A model generated the notes under the pieces. The model did not search any database and was not told the DNA's origin. It was given only the letters and a program-made list of their open reading frames with translations. A program made the translations under genes and the position numbers. A stretch of DNA of 64,000 nucleotides from Melanocharis versteri (taxonomy: Eukaryota > Chordata > Aves > Passeriformes > Melanocharitidae), in NCBI GenBank assembly GCA_013397845.1, contig VZTG01005264.1, positions 124,001-188,000 on the forward strand, read 5' to 3'. Of this stretch, positions 38,981 to 51,945 are shown piece after piece. The first letter of the stretch is position 1; each line of letters opens with the position of its first letter.

Positions 38981-39347
38981 TGTGGACACTGAAAGCTTGG
39001 TGGCAAAGAGATTTTCCAGTTTTCTGCTTGTCAGTGTGCATCCTCACTTTCTCACAGAGCTAGCTGAAAAACAGCTAGAGAGCTTTTGTAGATAATTCTG
39101 CTATCTTGCACCTGTGAGAAGTTTTGCACCTTGTTATTGTTAATCTGAGGGATTGTTTGGGAAATGGGTGTTTTAGGATCTGGCCAGTCATCCTGAGGGG
39201 TGGATGGCCAGGGATCCAATGACCTTATACCATCCCAACGACCTAGGGTATAAAACCCATCAGTATATAAATAAATAAATTCATTCAACCTTGCTCTTCC
39301 TGAGTTCAGCTGCCTCTTTTCTCCCCGGGCTGTGTCTAACTGCGACA
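38981..39347 (+). mobile_element. Solo LTR of an endogenous retrovirus
   Basis: This 367-bp segment begins TGTGGACAC and ends CTGCGACA, the TG...CA ends of retroviral LTRs. It is flanked on both sides by the same 6-bp sequence, TTTATG (38975-38980 and 39348-39353), which fits an integration target duplication. Inside, in the right order for plus orientation, are a CCAAT motif (39216-39220), a TATA-type motif (39249-39254) and overlapping AATAAA polyadenylation signals (39270-39279). No internal retroviral genes or second LTR are present, so recombination probably removed the body. A 6-bp duplication is more typical of class II (alpha/beta-like) elements. The family is not named. It lies antisense to EVA1C. 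An alternative start two bases earlier would give a 4-bp duplication. Confidence 0.72.
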
Positions 39348-41225
39348 TTTATGTACCCTTGAACACCGGTAAACACGGTTTAAAACACACTATAAACTTA
39401 GTGCTTTCAAGTTGAAAACTTATTTACAGGTCCTGTTTCTGAAGACTGAACATTCATCTCTATTCATTCATGCAAATTACTGAAGTCCATGGAGCACAAA
39501 GATTTTCCAAGAATCAGCAACAGGAAAGCACAGACTACATGAGGAAGTGAAATCCATGCTAATGAGGTGCAGGTTACCTGCCTGTGGCTTCATCAAGCCA
39601 CCTTCCCAGCCTGCTCCACTAGAAGCCAGCTCAGCTTTGCCCAAATTACTGCATTTTATCTGTGCATCACCTGAAGAAGAGATCAAAGGCCCTGAGTCCT
39701 GATCTGTAGCAGGCTTTAGTGCTCTACTAGCTATCTCATCACTCTCCCATGGTCCTCGCAGTGCTCACAGCAGAGTCAGCAGGAGGGAACTATGCCCACA
39801 TATTTGGCGATTCACAAAAACATACCAGACTGTGAAATAAAGAGATGAAAACTGGGCATGCATTCCCTGTCACCAGCTCTGCTATGGGAGTAGTAAATGC
39901 CAGCAGGACAGTAGAGCCGACAGCCCTGGGGTGGGATGTTAAAACACCAGCAGGATTCACCAGTGCTCCTCTGGCAGGGCCTTGAAAGAGCCCAGAAACA
40001 GCGATTCACAATGAGCAGGAACACGTTCACCAAATAGAAGGACCCGATTAAAGCTGCACTACAAATATCACCTAATTAACATTACCTACATTTCCTAACA
40101 GTAGGAAACTTAATCTGTATGCAGGGTCAACTTCAAAGGGAGAGGAGGTCTAAGCTGAAGAAATACAAAAGGATGCATAACCAAAAGTCATGGGATTAAA
40201 AAAAGGGAAAGCTTAAAACACAAAGTGGGAAAAAATCCCTGAGAGCAAACCATTACACTGTCAAGCAGGGTCTTAGTGGCAATGATGGAAGCCCCATGAC
40301 TTGGAAAGTTTAAATTTAGAGTAAACAAAGCATTAGGAGGCTTACACCCCGGGGAGCAATCCTACCTCATCAGGGAGACAGGCTGCACTGGCCACCTCTG
40401 CCTCCAGTGCCTCTTCTCCTGCAGGACATAATCACTCTGCTCTGATGAGCTATTTCAGTCAAGCCAAAGATTTCAAAGACACAGCAATTTAGAGATGGTC
40501 TATGACCTCTGCATCCGACAGTTCTACTTGCAAATAATTAGCTGGGGGAGCCACTTGCCAGAGAGTTCTATTTCTGCTTAGGCAAGGTTCATGAATGAAA
40601 CTGCACTGGTTCTGTGATTTTTAACAGCAACTTTGGCAGTGCAGTAACCTCTTCTGGACCCTGGGCTCACTGCTCATCATCCTCTGCAAAGTAATTAATA
40701 CAGTCTGAAAAAGCATTGCCCACATTGCTCTTTAATTCACTGACATTTCTGAGACTGAAACTTTCCTTGTTCAAACTGCCTAGAAACCATGGAGTTCTAA
40801 TATGCAATACAACAGTGGGTTCTCCTCCCAGTGGTACTGATGACCATTATTCTTCCTTTCTACCAATTTCTTCCTTCTCTCCACCAACCATCATCATCTT
40901 ATAGATGTTCAGAGTCATGAGAAAGGGTCCTTTCTCATTCCTGCTGAGGCCACTTAGGGCTGTGACATTAGTAGGACCATACGATATCTGGTGACTGGGC
41001 ATGTCAGGAGCCATTGTCCTTGACCTGACAAGAAAGCTGGAGCAGTTGGGAATTTTTCCTTCTACTTGGTATTTTACTTTTAATCCAGAATAACTGAGGA
41101 AAACAAAATCCACTTTGGAAACAGCAACACCAGCCCTCTCTTTTTGGGACCGACAGCTGGCCTGTGCTTTGAGAGCCATTTCTGGAAAGTTTATCTCATC
41201 TTTCCATCAGCGAAGAGGTCAGCTC

Positions 41226-41273
41226 CCTTTTGCTTTTTTTTTTTGCTTTTTTTTTTTTGTTTGTTTTGTTTTC
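41226..41273. repeat. T-rich tract
   Basis: Long T runs separated by single G or GC interruptions end in GTTTGTTTTGTTTT. In the sense of the minus-strand gene this is a poly-A-like tract. No retroposed gene is seen beside it. Confidence 0.85.
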
Positions 41274-41959
41274 ATAGAAACCTTCCTGGTGGGTGAAAAT
41301 AAAAAAAGGGGAGGAAGGGTTCAGGGAATCCTGTGGTCAGCATGCAAGGAATCTGCTCCCTTTTGTGGGGCTGCTGGAGTGACAGCGGGAGATGGTGGCA
41401 GCAAAGGTGTCCTGTCTCTCTCCCGAAGGACAAAAGGAAATACCACATCAGCAGCACTAGTGATTCTTGTCACCAACGACTGGTTGTCCTGGAGAGTGTT
41501 GAAAGAGGACCAGGGCACAGGCCATGCCCACAGGCCCTCCCCAGATTAGCTAATCTTTCTAAGGAGAGTCAAGATTCAGCACCAGAGCACCTTCTGAGCA
41601 CAGCTCCTCTTGGGGAAACGAGTTACACGGCCCTTGAAAGAGCATTTTTCTGCTGATTTCAGTACCTGTGCATATGAAGAGATAAGTTAGCCCTCAATGT
41701 TTTTGATAAATTTCAGGGGGCAGAACACAACAAATTAAGTGGCTCTCCAGGGCTTTCTGTTTCCCTTACAAATAAACTGTGGTTTTATTTTCTGCCAATT
41801 TATCAAAATGAGAAAATTGCAGGTAATCAGCTGCAAAGTGTAATATAATTTTCTGGCAACAAGCAATAATTTTAGCCAACCATTAGACATTCTTCCATAC
41901 AGACCTCGAGTGGTTCATTGCTGAAAACAAGTGGCATCAGAAATACTGATCCAGAATTC

Positions 41960-42290
41960 AGCCTTCCAGTACATAAAGGGGGCTTACAAGGGGCTTACAC
42001 AAAGGGTGTGCAGTCATACAACAAGGGGGAAAGGCCTTGAGGTGAAGAAGGACAAGTTTAGATTAGATATTAGGAAGAAATTCTTTACTCAGAGAATGGT
42101 GAGGCACTGGAACAGACTGCCCAGTTCTGGCTGTCCCCTCCCTGGAAGTGTTCAAGCCCAGGTTGGATGAGGCTTGGGGCAACCTGATCTAGGGGAAGGC
42201 ATCCCTGCCCATGGCAGGGGGTTGGAACAAGATGATCTGTAAGGTCCCTTCCAACCCAGACCATTCTATGAATCTGTGATGATTCTACGG
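41960..42290 (+). mobile_element. CR1 LINE 3' fragment (about 330 bp)
   Basis: GCCTTCCAGTACATAAAGGG, then AGATTAGATATTAGGAAGAAA, CTGGAAGTGTTCAAGCCCAGG, ATGGCAGGGGGTTGGAACAA and ACCATTCTATGAATCTGTGA identify a well-preserved CR1 3' end. GGGGCTTACA is duplicated near its start. Confidence 0.93.
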
Positions 42291-44834
42291 ATGTTCAAAT
42301 TCTTGGTGCATTTGGAAAGCTCCCACTGAATCTGACATTACAGTGTTAGAATAACAGAAATGTGTAGTCTGGGGTCACTGGGTCACTGCCTTAATGTCTC
42401 CTACATACTCTCCCAGGTGGTCTGTATTTCATTTCAAACAAAAACAAGTGACTAAAGCAAGGAATCCTGGCAGCCAATGACATAAAGCTGAATTAGTAGT
42501 GGTTGTCTCAGTGTAATCAACTCTTTATTTTCCCTTTTTAACATAGAAACAATGTCTGAACTGGACATTTACAGTGGAGAGAGATTCTAAATGGGAGTTT
42601 ACACTCACAGCTAGTGTTTGCAGGGAACAGAGTTAATAAATGCCCCTCACACTCCCTCCAGGCCACTCTCCAGAGAAGCAGCAAATTTATACAGTCATGA
42701 GTTTGATTAGACACAGTGATTTTATATACTTCGTTTTGAAGGGTTTGGTTTGGCTGACTTTTCCAATTACTGACAACCAGAATACACAAAGAATTGGTCC
42801 TGCCTGTAGCAGCCATATATCTGAGTTGCAAGACCACAAAAATACACGCAATTTCCTTGTCTACAGCTTTCCAATTTTCCTACACACATGCATTTCCTAC
42901 CAGCGAGCTGCAGGCAGCTTGCCATTCAGCTCGTGGAGTTCCTGGCTTACCCCTCAGAGAGGCCTCACCCCCCCCAGAACTGAGAAAGAAGATGAGATTC
43001 ATCTCTGGCTTTCAGAGTCGTCCTACCCTGGGCAACCACAACACATGCAGGGATCAAAGCTGCATCTGGGGCACCAAAGAGGCTGTGAGTCTCCTCTAGA
43101 AAGACTCAGGAACTTGCCAAAGGTGTCCTAAGAAATTTGTGGCAGAAGAGAGAATGTCAGCTACTTTCCTAGCACATCTGCATCCCCAAAAATGGGTTAA
43201 TAATAGTATTTTGGTCTCAGTCATGTAACAAATGTACTGCACAGGGGATCTGCTGCAGGACTACCTCCAGGGAACACAATTCTTGCTCTGATAAACAGGG
43301 ATTGGGAATTACAAGCAGCCTAAGTACTGAAGGCAAAGCTAATGGGGAACAGCTCTGAGGACATAAAAAGCTAAGAGAGGCAGGTAAGGATTTCTCTTCA
43401 ATCCCTCCTATACATAAAACCATGAAATGGAAAGCCTAGGGTAATATCTTCCCTCTTCTCAAGTTCTTCCAGATGCCTTAAGTGGGCCACTCAGCCACAA
43501 GGGTTGAGGCGATGCTCATAGCTATCAATCACCTTGGTAAATGAAATGTTGCAAGTAAATTTTTCAGTAAATCAATAAAAGAAGGGAAGGCTAGCCTCTG
43601 CCAAAGCTTTCTCTCCGTGTTCTCCCACCCTAAACAACACAACTGCCTCTCATCTGTTTCGCTATGAGCTTTTGTTATCATATCTGGGAAAACCTTCCAC
43701 TGATAAGGACCACGTCCCCACATACTACAGCTCAGTCCTTTGCTGTGCAGTGGAAGTGTCATGAGGGCAACTTCAAATCTGTCAGCTTAAGGGTTACACT
43801 ACAGCCAAACACCAACCTTGTGCAAATTCTTGAGAACTTACCACTGACATTTGGAAGCCAAAGCACTCACATCAACTTTTTAAAAAATGCTGTAAATGTC
43901 TCTTAAAAACCCTGGAAGCAAGAGCTAGAAGTGATGTGGAAAACTCTGGCCTTTAGCCAAATTATAAAAGAAATTACTCACTAACCCTGTAGGTTCATTA
44001 ATCTAGTCTGCTATAAATTTTTATTATGAGTTAGTATTGATTCTTAGCCATAAACACACTGGATGACTGAGAGCTTTGCCCAAAAGTTTTCACAGTCCCA
44101 AATCCAGCACTTGGAAAAACTTGTGTTTACTTCAACACCCAGGAGCAGACCTTACTCATCTCAAGAACATCAGCCAACTCATGTTTCTAATTTTAGTTGT
44201 TTCTACTGACAGTTGAGTAACACTGGCACCTCCCAAATAATCCTTTGATTTCCTGACGTCACATGTGCTCTTGGGACGATACACAGAGACATCTTTCCCT
44301 ACACAAATGGTCAGAGCTGATTAACTACTGGGGGATGTTACGAGTTTAAGTGATGTATGACCACTTACAGTGACCTAAGAGCCAAATGAGTCACGAGAAG
44401 TAAAGCCAAGGATTCTGTCTGGGTTTCAAGTTACCAAAGTAAAAGCCTCTTGAAATAGGATCTAAAGCAAAAAGAATGCTACAGAAATTTCTGAATGTGT
44501 TGAAAAAGCCAATCATTGGGAAGGAAAACTATAAAAATAATGCTCTTTGAACCCAGTCAAACATAATGTAGTCTTCAAGTATAATTCTCCTTCAACCACA
44601 TTCCTGAAATGTTACTGACTAGAGTTGCAGGAAAACTAAGAAATTCAGCAGCAAAATCTAATTCAGTCCTGTCTAAACTACAAGGATGAATTATCCACTA
44701 AGCTGTGTGAGATGTCAGAGCTCCCGTGCTGGGTAGCCCTGCTTAAGACAGGTCTGTGCAGCACCAACACTGAGAGCTGCTGCCTGGCCAAGGAAAGGTG
44801 AAGTCCAAAATTAAGAAATGCATTTTAACAATAC

Positions 44835-45049
44835 CTGAAGAGAAGTGCCAACTGAACAGGCAACATCTTCTTTAATTAAAGTTGCATAGGAGTGGGGATA
44901 GCGAGAAGGACACAGTTGATGACTTGGTACAATTCGACCATAAAAAGAAGACTGGATGCTGATGGTGGTTCTGTGGGGACATCTCAGGGACACATATTCT
45001 CCATCACAGGCATGGTCAGTGTAATTCTTTAGTACCTGTGATATGTAAC
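44835..45049 (-). CDS. EVA1C: EVA1C exon: first half of SUEL lectin domain 1
   Basis: This is an internal coding exon of a minus-strand gene, 215 nt long: two bases finishing a Gly codon, then 71 codons. It has an upstream TTTTTGCAG acceptor and a GTATTG donor directly after a CAG codon. The product starts GYISQVLKNYTDHACDGEY and includes a YGR motif (SSFYGR), four cysteines (HAC, LRC, QLC, VAC) and one N-glycosylation sequon, NYT. These are the marks of the N-terminal half of a SUEL/galactose-binding lectin domain in an extracellular position. From memory it aligns closely with human EVA1C just after the signal peptide, including the G-Y start and the CDG motif. EVA1C is a membrane protein linked to Slit/Robo signalling through its worm homologue EVA-1. 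An upstream exon ending in phase 1 must supply the start and signal peptide. I see none that is convincing in the window, so it probably lies beyond 64000. Confidence 0.9.
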
Positions 45050-45420
45050 CTGCAAAAACCACGATAAAAACCAACATTAGTGAAAGGTAGTTCATATTTA
45101 GGTGATTTACAGCAGTGCAGCCAACAAACACAAAATAACAGGCAATGAGGGACGCAGATTTTATTACTCATCCCAGAGAGGTGCAAAGGAGAGACATGAT
45201 AACATGGAGATTAGGGGCACTTGGTGAACTGACCTTCAGCCATGTTTCATATCCTTAGTGGAAGCAACATTTGGATGCTCCAAACTCTTAGACGAATCAT
45301 ACAACTTATTTACATCGGCATGTCTGCCAAGTTTACAGGAAATGCAGCTGAGCCAGACCCGTCATTTAGACTAAATCTAGATGCCACATGCAATTTTGGT
45401 CCTCCAGTACAAGACAGATT

Positions 45421-45836
45421 TCAATAAACTGGAGTGAGTACAGAGAGCCAGCAGGAAGGGTGGAAACTGGAGCACTTTCCCTGTAAGAAGTGGCTTCTTC
45501 AGCCTGGAGAAGAGGGCGAAAATAACAGCAGCCTGACAGTATCTACTAGGAGGTTATCAAAGAGATGCAGCCAGGGTCTTCACAGTGGTGCATAGCAGGA
45601 GAATGAGAAATAACAGCGCAATAAGAAACGAGAATTTTAGACCAGATATATGAGCTGCTCCTTCAAAGAACAGTCAAGCAGTGGAGCAGCTTGCCCAGAG
45701 AAGCTGTGCAGTCTACATTCTAGGACGGTTTCAAGACATTACTGGAGAAAGCCCTGAGTAACCTGGTCTGATGTTCTAGAGCAGAAGGCTAGACTAGAGA
45801 ACAGAAGTCCCTTCCAACCTCACTTTTCCTATAAAC
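45421..45836 (+). mobile_element. Diverged CR1 LINE 3' fragment
   Basis: CTTCTTCAGCCTGGAGAAGAG, then AGCTTGCCCAGAGAAGCTGTG and AAGTCCCTTCCAACCTCACTT follow the CR1 3' order with many changes. The start is approximate and the usual ATTCTATGAT tail is eroded. Confidence 0.75.
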
Positions 45837-46624
45837 TAATGATCATGGGCAAAAAGCCCCAAATGTAGAGTCACTAAGGGGAAAGCTGGGGTTACAATTG
45901 GTTGTATGAGGTCCTATTCCATCCTGGCACACCAGTCACATCTTAGATCTCCTTTCACAATATACCATTTTAATTCTTCTGGCTGCACCTTCTGTTCTAG
46001 GCCTTTGACACTTCCTCAAAGCTTTGCTTTCTCTCTAATTCTGCAAAGTTTCAATCTTTTTAGACGGAAAACACTGCACAGAGCCAAATCTCTCCTTGTT
46101 TCTTAGAGGGTTATGTTATCCACTGTAATGAAGTCGTTGACAAGAATAAAGCAGGGGGACAAAGTCTCATTAAAATTACACTGAGTCAAAAGGGCTGATT
46201 ACAGTCAGGTTGCCATGGGAACTCCCAAACAATCCTGACTTTGCCACACTCAGGGAAGCCTCCCTGTTGCTGATATGGAGACATCCATACAGGGAACACT
46301 ACAGCATGTCCCACATCAGTGTCAGCCACGGTCCCATCCAACCCCACAGATCTCCCCTCTGCAAAGGTTTGAAAGTTTCCTTCCCACTACTGCCACCAAC
46401 ACAAGCCTACCAGCAGCCACCCCACAATGCCTGTCCCTGTCTTCCTCTTCCTCTGTGGAGGAAGACAGAGAGAAGACATGGTAGGATGGCTACTGGTAGA
46501 CTCTTGAGAGATGGAATAGAGGAAAAAGACAAAGTGATTAAAAGAAACAATCCCTGGACAAATTCCTAAAAGGGAACATAAAACTTGTTTTTCAAAAATG
46601 ATCACTATTCTCTTGGTGCCCCAT

Positions 46625-46830
46625 AATCACAGAATGACTTAGGCTGCTATCTCTGAACGTCATCTAGTCCAGCCTTCTGTTCAAACAAGGCCAACTTAGT
46701 CCACGTTTCCCAAGGCCTTGTCCAGTTCTGAACACCTGCAAGGGTGGAGCCTCCACAACCTCTCTGAGCACCCTGTGTCAAAGCTTAACAACTTTCACAG
46801 TGAGGTTTTTTCTCATTCCATGCTATTGGA
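46625..46830 (-). mobile_element. Diverged CR1 LINE 3' fragment
   Basis: AATCACAGAATGACTTAGGC, TCATCTAGTCCAGCCTTCTG, GGAGCCTCCACAACCTCTCTG and the following TTTTTTCTCATTCC form the reversed 3' end of an older CR1 copy. The far end is uncertain. Confidence 0.75.
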
Positions 46831-49206
46831 ATTTCCCATATTACAAAATTTTTTTTGCTCCCTCTGGTTCTTTCATTGGTACATTTTTGCAGCCTCTGGT
46901 ACCCTACAGAGAGAAGATTGATTGCATTTTGTCTATACCTTTAGGTACTTTAAAACTAATTAGATCCCACTTTCCTAATTTTTTACTTCTAGATGACCCT
47001 TATCCAGACTTTTTACTGGAATAGCTGTTCTTCCATACCAACACCAAAACCTAGCTCAGGAGTGATGTGAAAGACCACCACTCTCAGCAAATTTCAAGGT
47101 GTCTGAAACAACTACAACTACTGTTCTTAGAGAAAACCAACACACAGTAATTCAGCTTCATCATTCAAGCTGCCACTGTGGGGGCAGGATTCTCTGATTT
47201 CTCTAAATTTTAGCCTGTAGCTCTTACTTAACAGTTCTGTTGCTGCAGTGCCTCGAGGTGTGTGCCAAGTAAATATTTCCTCAAATGAGCATATTAATTT
47301 CCAAGTCCCCAGGGCAGCATTTGCTTATAAGAAAAAAGCTGAGACACAGCCCCAGTTATCAGAGTGAGTGACAGGGCTGCATCAGATCAGGAAAAAGCAC
47401 TATTTAATTTAGTGCCTTTATCTCACTTGTTCAAGGAAGCACTCTGGGATATAATGAGCTACTGGGGTGGACCTCCTTTCCCAGCTGGTAGAATACATGC
47501 CCTGGGGGTGCTGCACACCTAGTCCTGGAATTAGTTCAGCTCTCTCCCTCAAAAGTAAGGCAACTATGCAGGATGGGCATCAGGGCAAGCAAACTACAAA
47601 CGGAATCAGAATACAACACAAAATGTCGAAATACACTTTCCACGCTGTGACTCCAGTGCATTAGGACTTTTCCCCGAGGCCAACCTATTAAGAAGCCAGA
47701 GAAATACAACCAAAGCGCAGTCAAGACTCTCCTGTCTCCTCTGAATATTCAATTACTCTGTCAGAACAGCCATCCTATGGCATGCCTTTCATATTGCCAA
47801 TTCAGGATCGGGGGGGTTTCAGCCCCTGCAATTAGTGCAGATCACTTGTTGAAACAACTCCTTCCTCCCATCTTCCATCAGCAATCTCAAAATAACTTGA
47901 GTTCGCTCAAGCTCAAGATATTGAAGGGATTGAATGCTTTGATGGTGACTGGCTCATAATAAACAGAGCACAATGTCTGAAACATCTGGCACTGACCACT
48001 GTCAGAGAGAAGATATTGGATTAGGCGCAGGCATGGTCAGGGAGGAGATGATGTTATTCAAAGAGCAAATGGAAGTGGCTGTAGAGAATTGTTGTTTTGG
48101 GGTTTTATTCTCCTCTTTAAGTGTGTCAGATTTGTACTATTTCATTGGTAGTTCTTCTGAAAATATTGGCATTTTATTACTCATTGATTCATGGTTCAGT
48201 AACCCAAAATCTGAATTATTTTCAGGACCCTTGTTGAATTTTTGGTAACAAGTCTCCAAGTGACCTTTTGTACCATTACATGTGGTACCAGGGAGGGAAC
48301 TACTGGGACACTCTTTGCTGAATGAAATGCTTAAACATGAAGCCAATGGCAGGTGTTTGAGGACTTTAATGGCACTTGTATACCAGGGTAAGACAATGTT
48401 AGAGCAGGTGGTAATTTGAGCTTTTCTTTAAAAATATGTAATTCATTTGATAACATGTTAAAAGCAACAAAGAAATCAAGCCCATCAAAACTTTTCCAAA
48501 TGCGTCATGTTTTGAAAACCTGGCATAACAAAAACCATCTCAAAATGTTTTGGGTTTAGCACTTCTCATTTTTAAGGATTGTGTTGAGGATGTGGAAACT
48601 TTGATGGTGGACTTTCATACTCCCAGATTAAATCAATGTATAGGACTCCAGAGTTAAACATCTCTTTGATTCAAAAGACCTTTGGTGTCACCACCAAAGC
48701 AGGGATTTACACTGTGGAGACAGAATAAACAACCAAAAGAAATGCATCACAAAAATGGTAGATCATTTTTCCCTCAAAAAGGAGGAAATGTTCCCTTCAA
48801 ACACCACTTGCAATTTATTTTTCCAAAGTGCAGGGTTTGCCTCCTATCAGTCATCAGCACTATTCTACACTACTCACCAAACATATTGCTTAATGCTGAC
48901 TGTAACTTTATCCCTCCCAGAAATGTCAGCTCCCAAGAATCATTTGAACCATTGCCTCTCCAGGAAACTGTTGATCAGTTCTCATCCAACAGTCAGTTCT
49001 AAATCCTAACACATATGGAGGAAAGAGAAACATAACAGCTTCATACAGAATATCACCATTTTACCGGAACTGTAAATCTAAACATCCTCCTCTATTACTC
49101 TCATGGAGCTACAGCCCTTCCTTTTTGAAACCAAAGCAGCTGATGGAGCAGTTCACAAAAGCACAGATGGCATAAGAGCTTCCAACTCATCCAGAAGTAG
49201 GATAAT

Positions 49207-49558
49207 ACAGCCTGCAGTACATAAAGGGGCTTTACAACAAGGCCAGAGAGGGGCATTTCACAGGGGCATGAAGTGATAGGACAAAACAGAATGGCTTTAA
49301 ATCAGAAAAGTCTCCTTTTAGAAAGATATTATTTACTGTGAGGGTGCTGACGCCCTGGCACAGGTTGCCCAGAGCAGCTGAGGCTGCCCCATCCCTGGAA
49401 ACGTTCAAGGCCAGGTTAGACAGAGCTTGGAGTAACCTGGGACAGTGGAAGGTGTCCCTGCCATGGCAGGGGGTTGGAACAAGATGATCTTTGAGGTCCT
49501 TTCCAATCCAAACTGTTCTATGATTCCATGAGTCTATGAGTCTGCAACTGTTCTATGA
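49207..49558 (+). mobile_element. CR1 LINE 3' fragment (about 350 bp)
   Basis: CAGCCTGCAGTACATAAAGGG, then GGCACAGGTTGCCCAGAGCAG, CCATCCCTGGAAACGTTCAAG, ATGGCAGGGGGTTGGAACAA and a repeated tail (TCTATGATTCCATGAGTCTA) mark a well-preserved CR1 3' end. Confidence 0.93.
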
Positions 49559-51459
49559 TAACAGTAGAGCACACAAACATTCATTCATACACCCTATTTA
49601 ACCATGGTTGTCTAAAACCAGCAAGTTCTCTTCTCCTGCTTCCACTAAAACCAGTTCTAGTTTTGCTTGACAAGGCACATAGCAACGCACCAGCTTGCAC
49701 ATCAGAACACAAATTTCATCTTTCACCAGGGAATATCTCTGTAGGAATGTGCTGGAAGAATAGAGACAATCACAATAGAACTAACTCTTTTTACACTTTG
49801 GATGTGATCCAAAACTTCTAATAAATTACAAGAAAATTCAAAGGATTCTAATGGTTAATGAACTACTATGTATAATTAAAGCCAGATCTTCATAAACATC
49901 TGCATTGAGCAATGTCCAAGCTATTGTAATGTCTTCTTGAAATATCCCATTATGAGCTCTCGTGGTTACAAATACAGGAGTGCATACATATCATAAAGAA
50001 AAATCAACCTCATAAAAAAAGGACTTTATACTTAGAAATAAGCGATTTCCCATTATCTGAAACACATGGAGACACTGCAATTAACTGCTAGAGAATTAAG
50101 TATTCCCTTGCTGCTGGTTGACACAGATTCTTTTATTTTTAATCTGCTTGTTTTCCAAATCCACATTGTTTTTTCAGTATGTGCTGCAACTTTCTTCTAG
50201 TTTCCTCAGCTTCCTTGCAGATGTTTTAGAGACACTGAATGTGAAACAACTTTTTTCCAGGAGATACCTTAATCGGATACTTTTCTGGAGTTCAGACAAC
50301 CCCTAAACCACACTGGTTTTCAGGCAGGCTGTGGACTGGAGAATCTCAGTTTATTCTTTATGGGCAGAGCACTGATACTCGTAACATCTCACAGAAACTG
50401 TGCTGAGCCAGTGGAGTCGAGTGACAGCCACGAGGATGGGCCAACAGGGCTGAAACGTGACCCCGGGCAAGGCTGGAAGCCAGAGCAGGGAACTCAATGA
50501 ATGCGTTTCATACCAGGCATTACTGATAATCCTGTGGTTGTAGCAGTAAAAGCAGCTCTCTCAGATCACAGAGCAGCCCAGTACGGACAAGTAGGGTTTG
50601 TTTTGCTTTGTTACTAATGCTGAAGATTAAAATGTTCTATTACAATCCTTCTACAGAGAGATTTGCTTTCAGTTCAGCTACTCCCCAGCCCTTTCACCTT
50701 GCAGATACCATACAGCTCTGAACAAACCTGAACATCTTGTAAGCATATTTAGGAAAATATTTTTATTTTAAGTCAACAGCCCACTATCTGATCTTCTGTA
50801 CCTCAACTACGGCTCCAAACAGCATCCAGTGTTAACTCAGAAAAATGGTTTTGAAACAAGAGTGAATTTAGAACTGCAGCTGAGTGCCAGCATTTCAAGG
50901 CTAAACAAGGTAAGGTTTTGTAAATGCTGATCAGTATTTCATAGGTCCCCCAGGTTTGTGTAGGGATGAGAAAGTACTGGAAGTTAGATTGGTGAAGACT
51001 AGGGGTGACAGGAATAAAAACACTGTCATTTGCAACTCTGCAGGCTTGAATATTACACAGATACTATTGAGGATTATTGCTAATTATTCCCTTAAATTCC
51101 CTAACTGTAAACTCCAACAAAATTTAATAAAACACTACAGCCTTTCCACAGATTGTTGGAGTTACTCTGGAGAATTTAAAAAGCAACTCCAACTGCAAGT
51201 ATTTTGGGTCTAGAACTTTAAACAATTGCTCTGAAAATTCAATTAAAAAATATTTTTTGCTGTTTGAATATCATCTTAGATGATTTTCTTTGAATGTCCT
51301 ATAAGTCCATAGGTTCTTGAGAGCTCACTTTTTTCTAAAACAAGTTTTAAAAGCCTTTACAGCTATGGAGATTTTTTTCTTTTGTGATATTCCACATTTT
51401 GAAAAGTCAAACGGACAGAGTTTGAAAAATTATCTTTTATTTTTTAATGCTTGAATCAG

Positions 51460-51945
51460 GGAATATTTATCCTGGAAGGGCTTCCTGCAGGTCACCCAGC
51501 CCAAACTGCTGCTTGGAGTAGGGTCAATGTCAAAGTGAAATCAAGCTGCTCAGCACCTTGTTCAGTCCTGAGCAAGGGCTGCCAAGGACAGGGATTCCCC
51601 AGCCTCTGAGGCACCTCTGCCAGGGCTTCACCACCCTTGTCATTCGATTTTTTTTCAACTATTTTTTTTCAAATAAGTGCTCAGAATTTCCCCTACTACA
51701 ATTCGTTTCTTGCCTCCTGCCTTGTTAGTTTGCAGCTCTGAGAAGAGCCCAGCTTTGGTTTATGTACACGCATTTTCAGGAAGTGGAAGGAAGCATCTGG
51801 ATACTGCTTAGCCTTCTCTTCTCCACCATCCCTCCTATGCCATGTGCTTCAGGTCCAAACCATCCTCCTGGCCTTCCACTGGACTCCCTCCAGCCTGTCA
51901 GTGTTTCTCCTAGAATTGTGTACCAGTACCATGACCGGTGATTAA
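51460..51945 (-). mobile_element. Old CR1 LINE fragment (about 480 bp)
   Basis: CAGGTCACCCAGCCCAAACTG, then CTTGTTCAGTCCTGAGCAAGG, GATTCCCCAGCCTCTGAGGCA and the later CCACTGGACTCCCTCCAGCCT follow the reversed CR1 3' region in order, with gaps. The copy is strongly diverged. The middle has T-rich insertions. Confidence 0.7.

Larger units (their letters stand above)
34280..44834 (-). other. EVA1C: Intron between the two halves of lectin domain 1 (about 10.6 kb)
   Basis: This is intronic DNA between the GTATTG donor at 44834 and the CTGCAG acceptor at 34280. It holds a solo LTR (38981-39347), one plus-strand CR1 copy (about 41960-42290), a T-rich tract near 41228 and otherwise unique sequence. 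36940-37200 is strongly AT-rich. No other gene was recognised. Confidence 0.75.
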
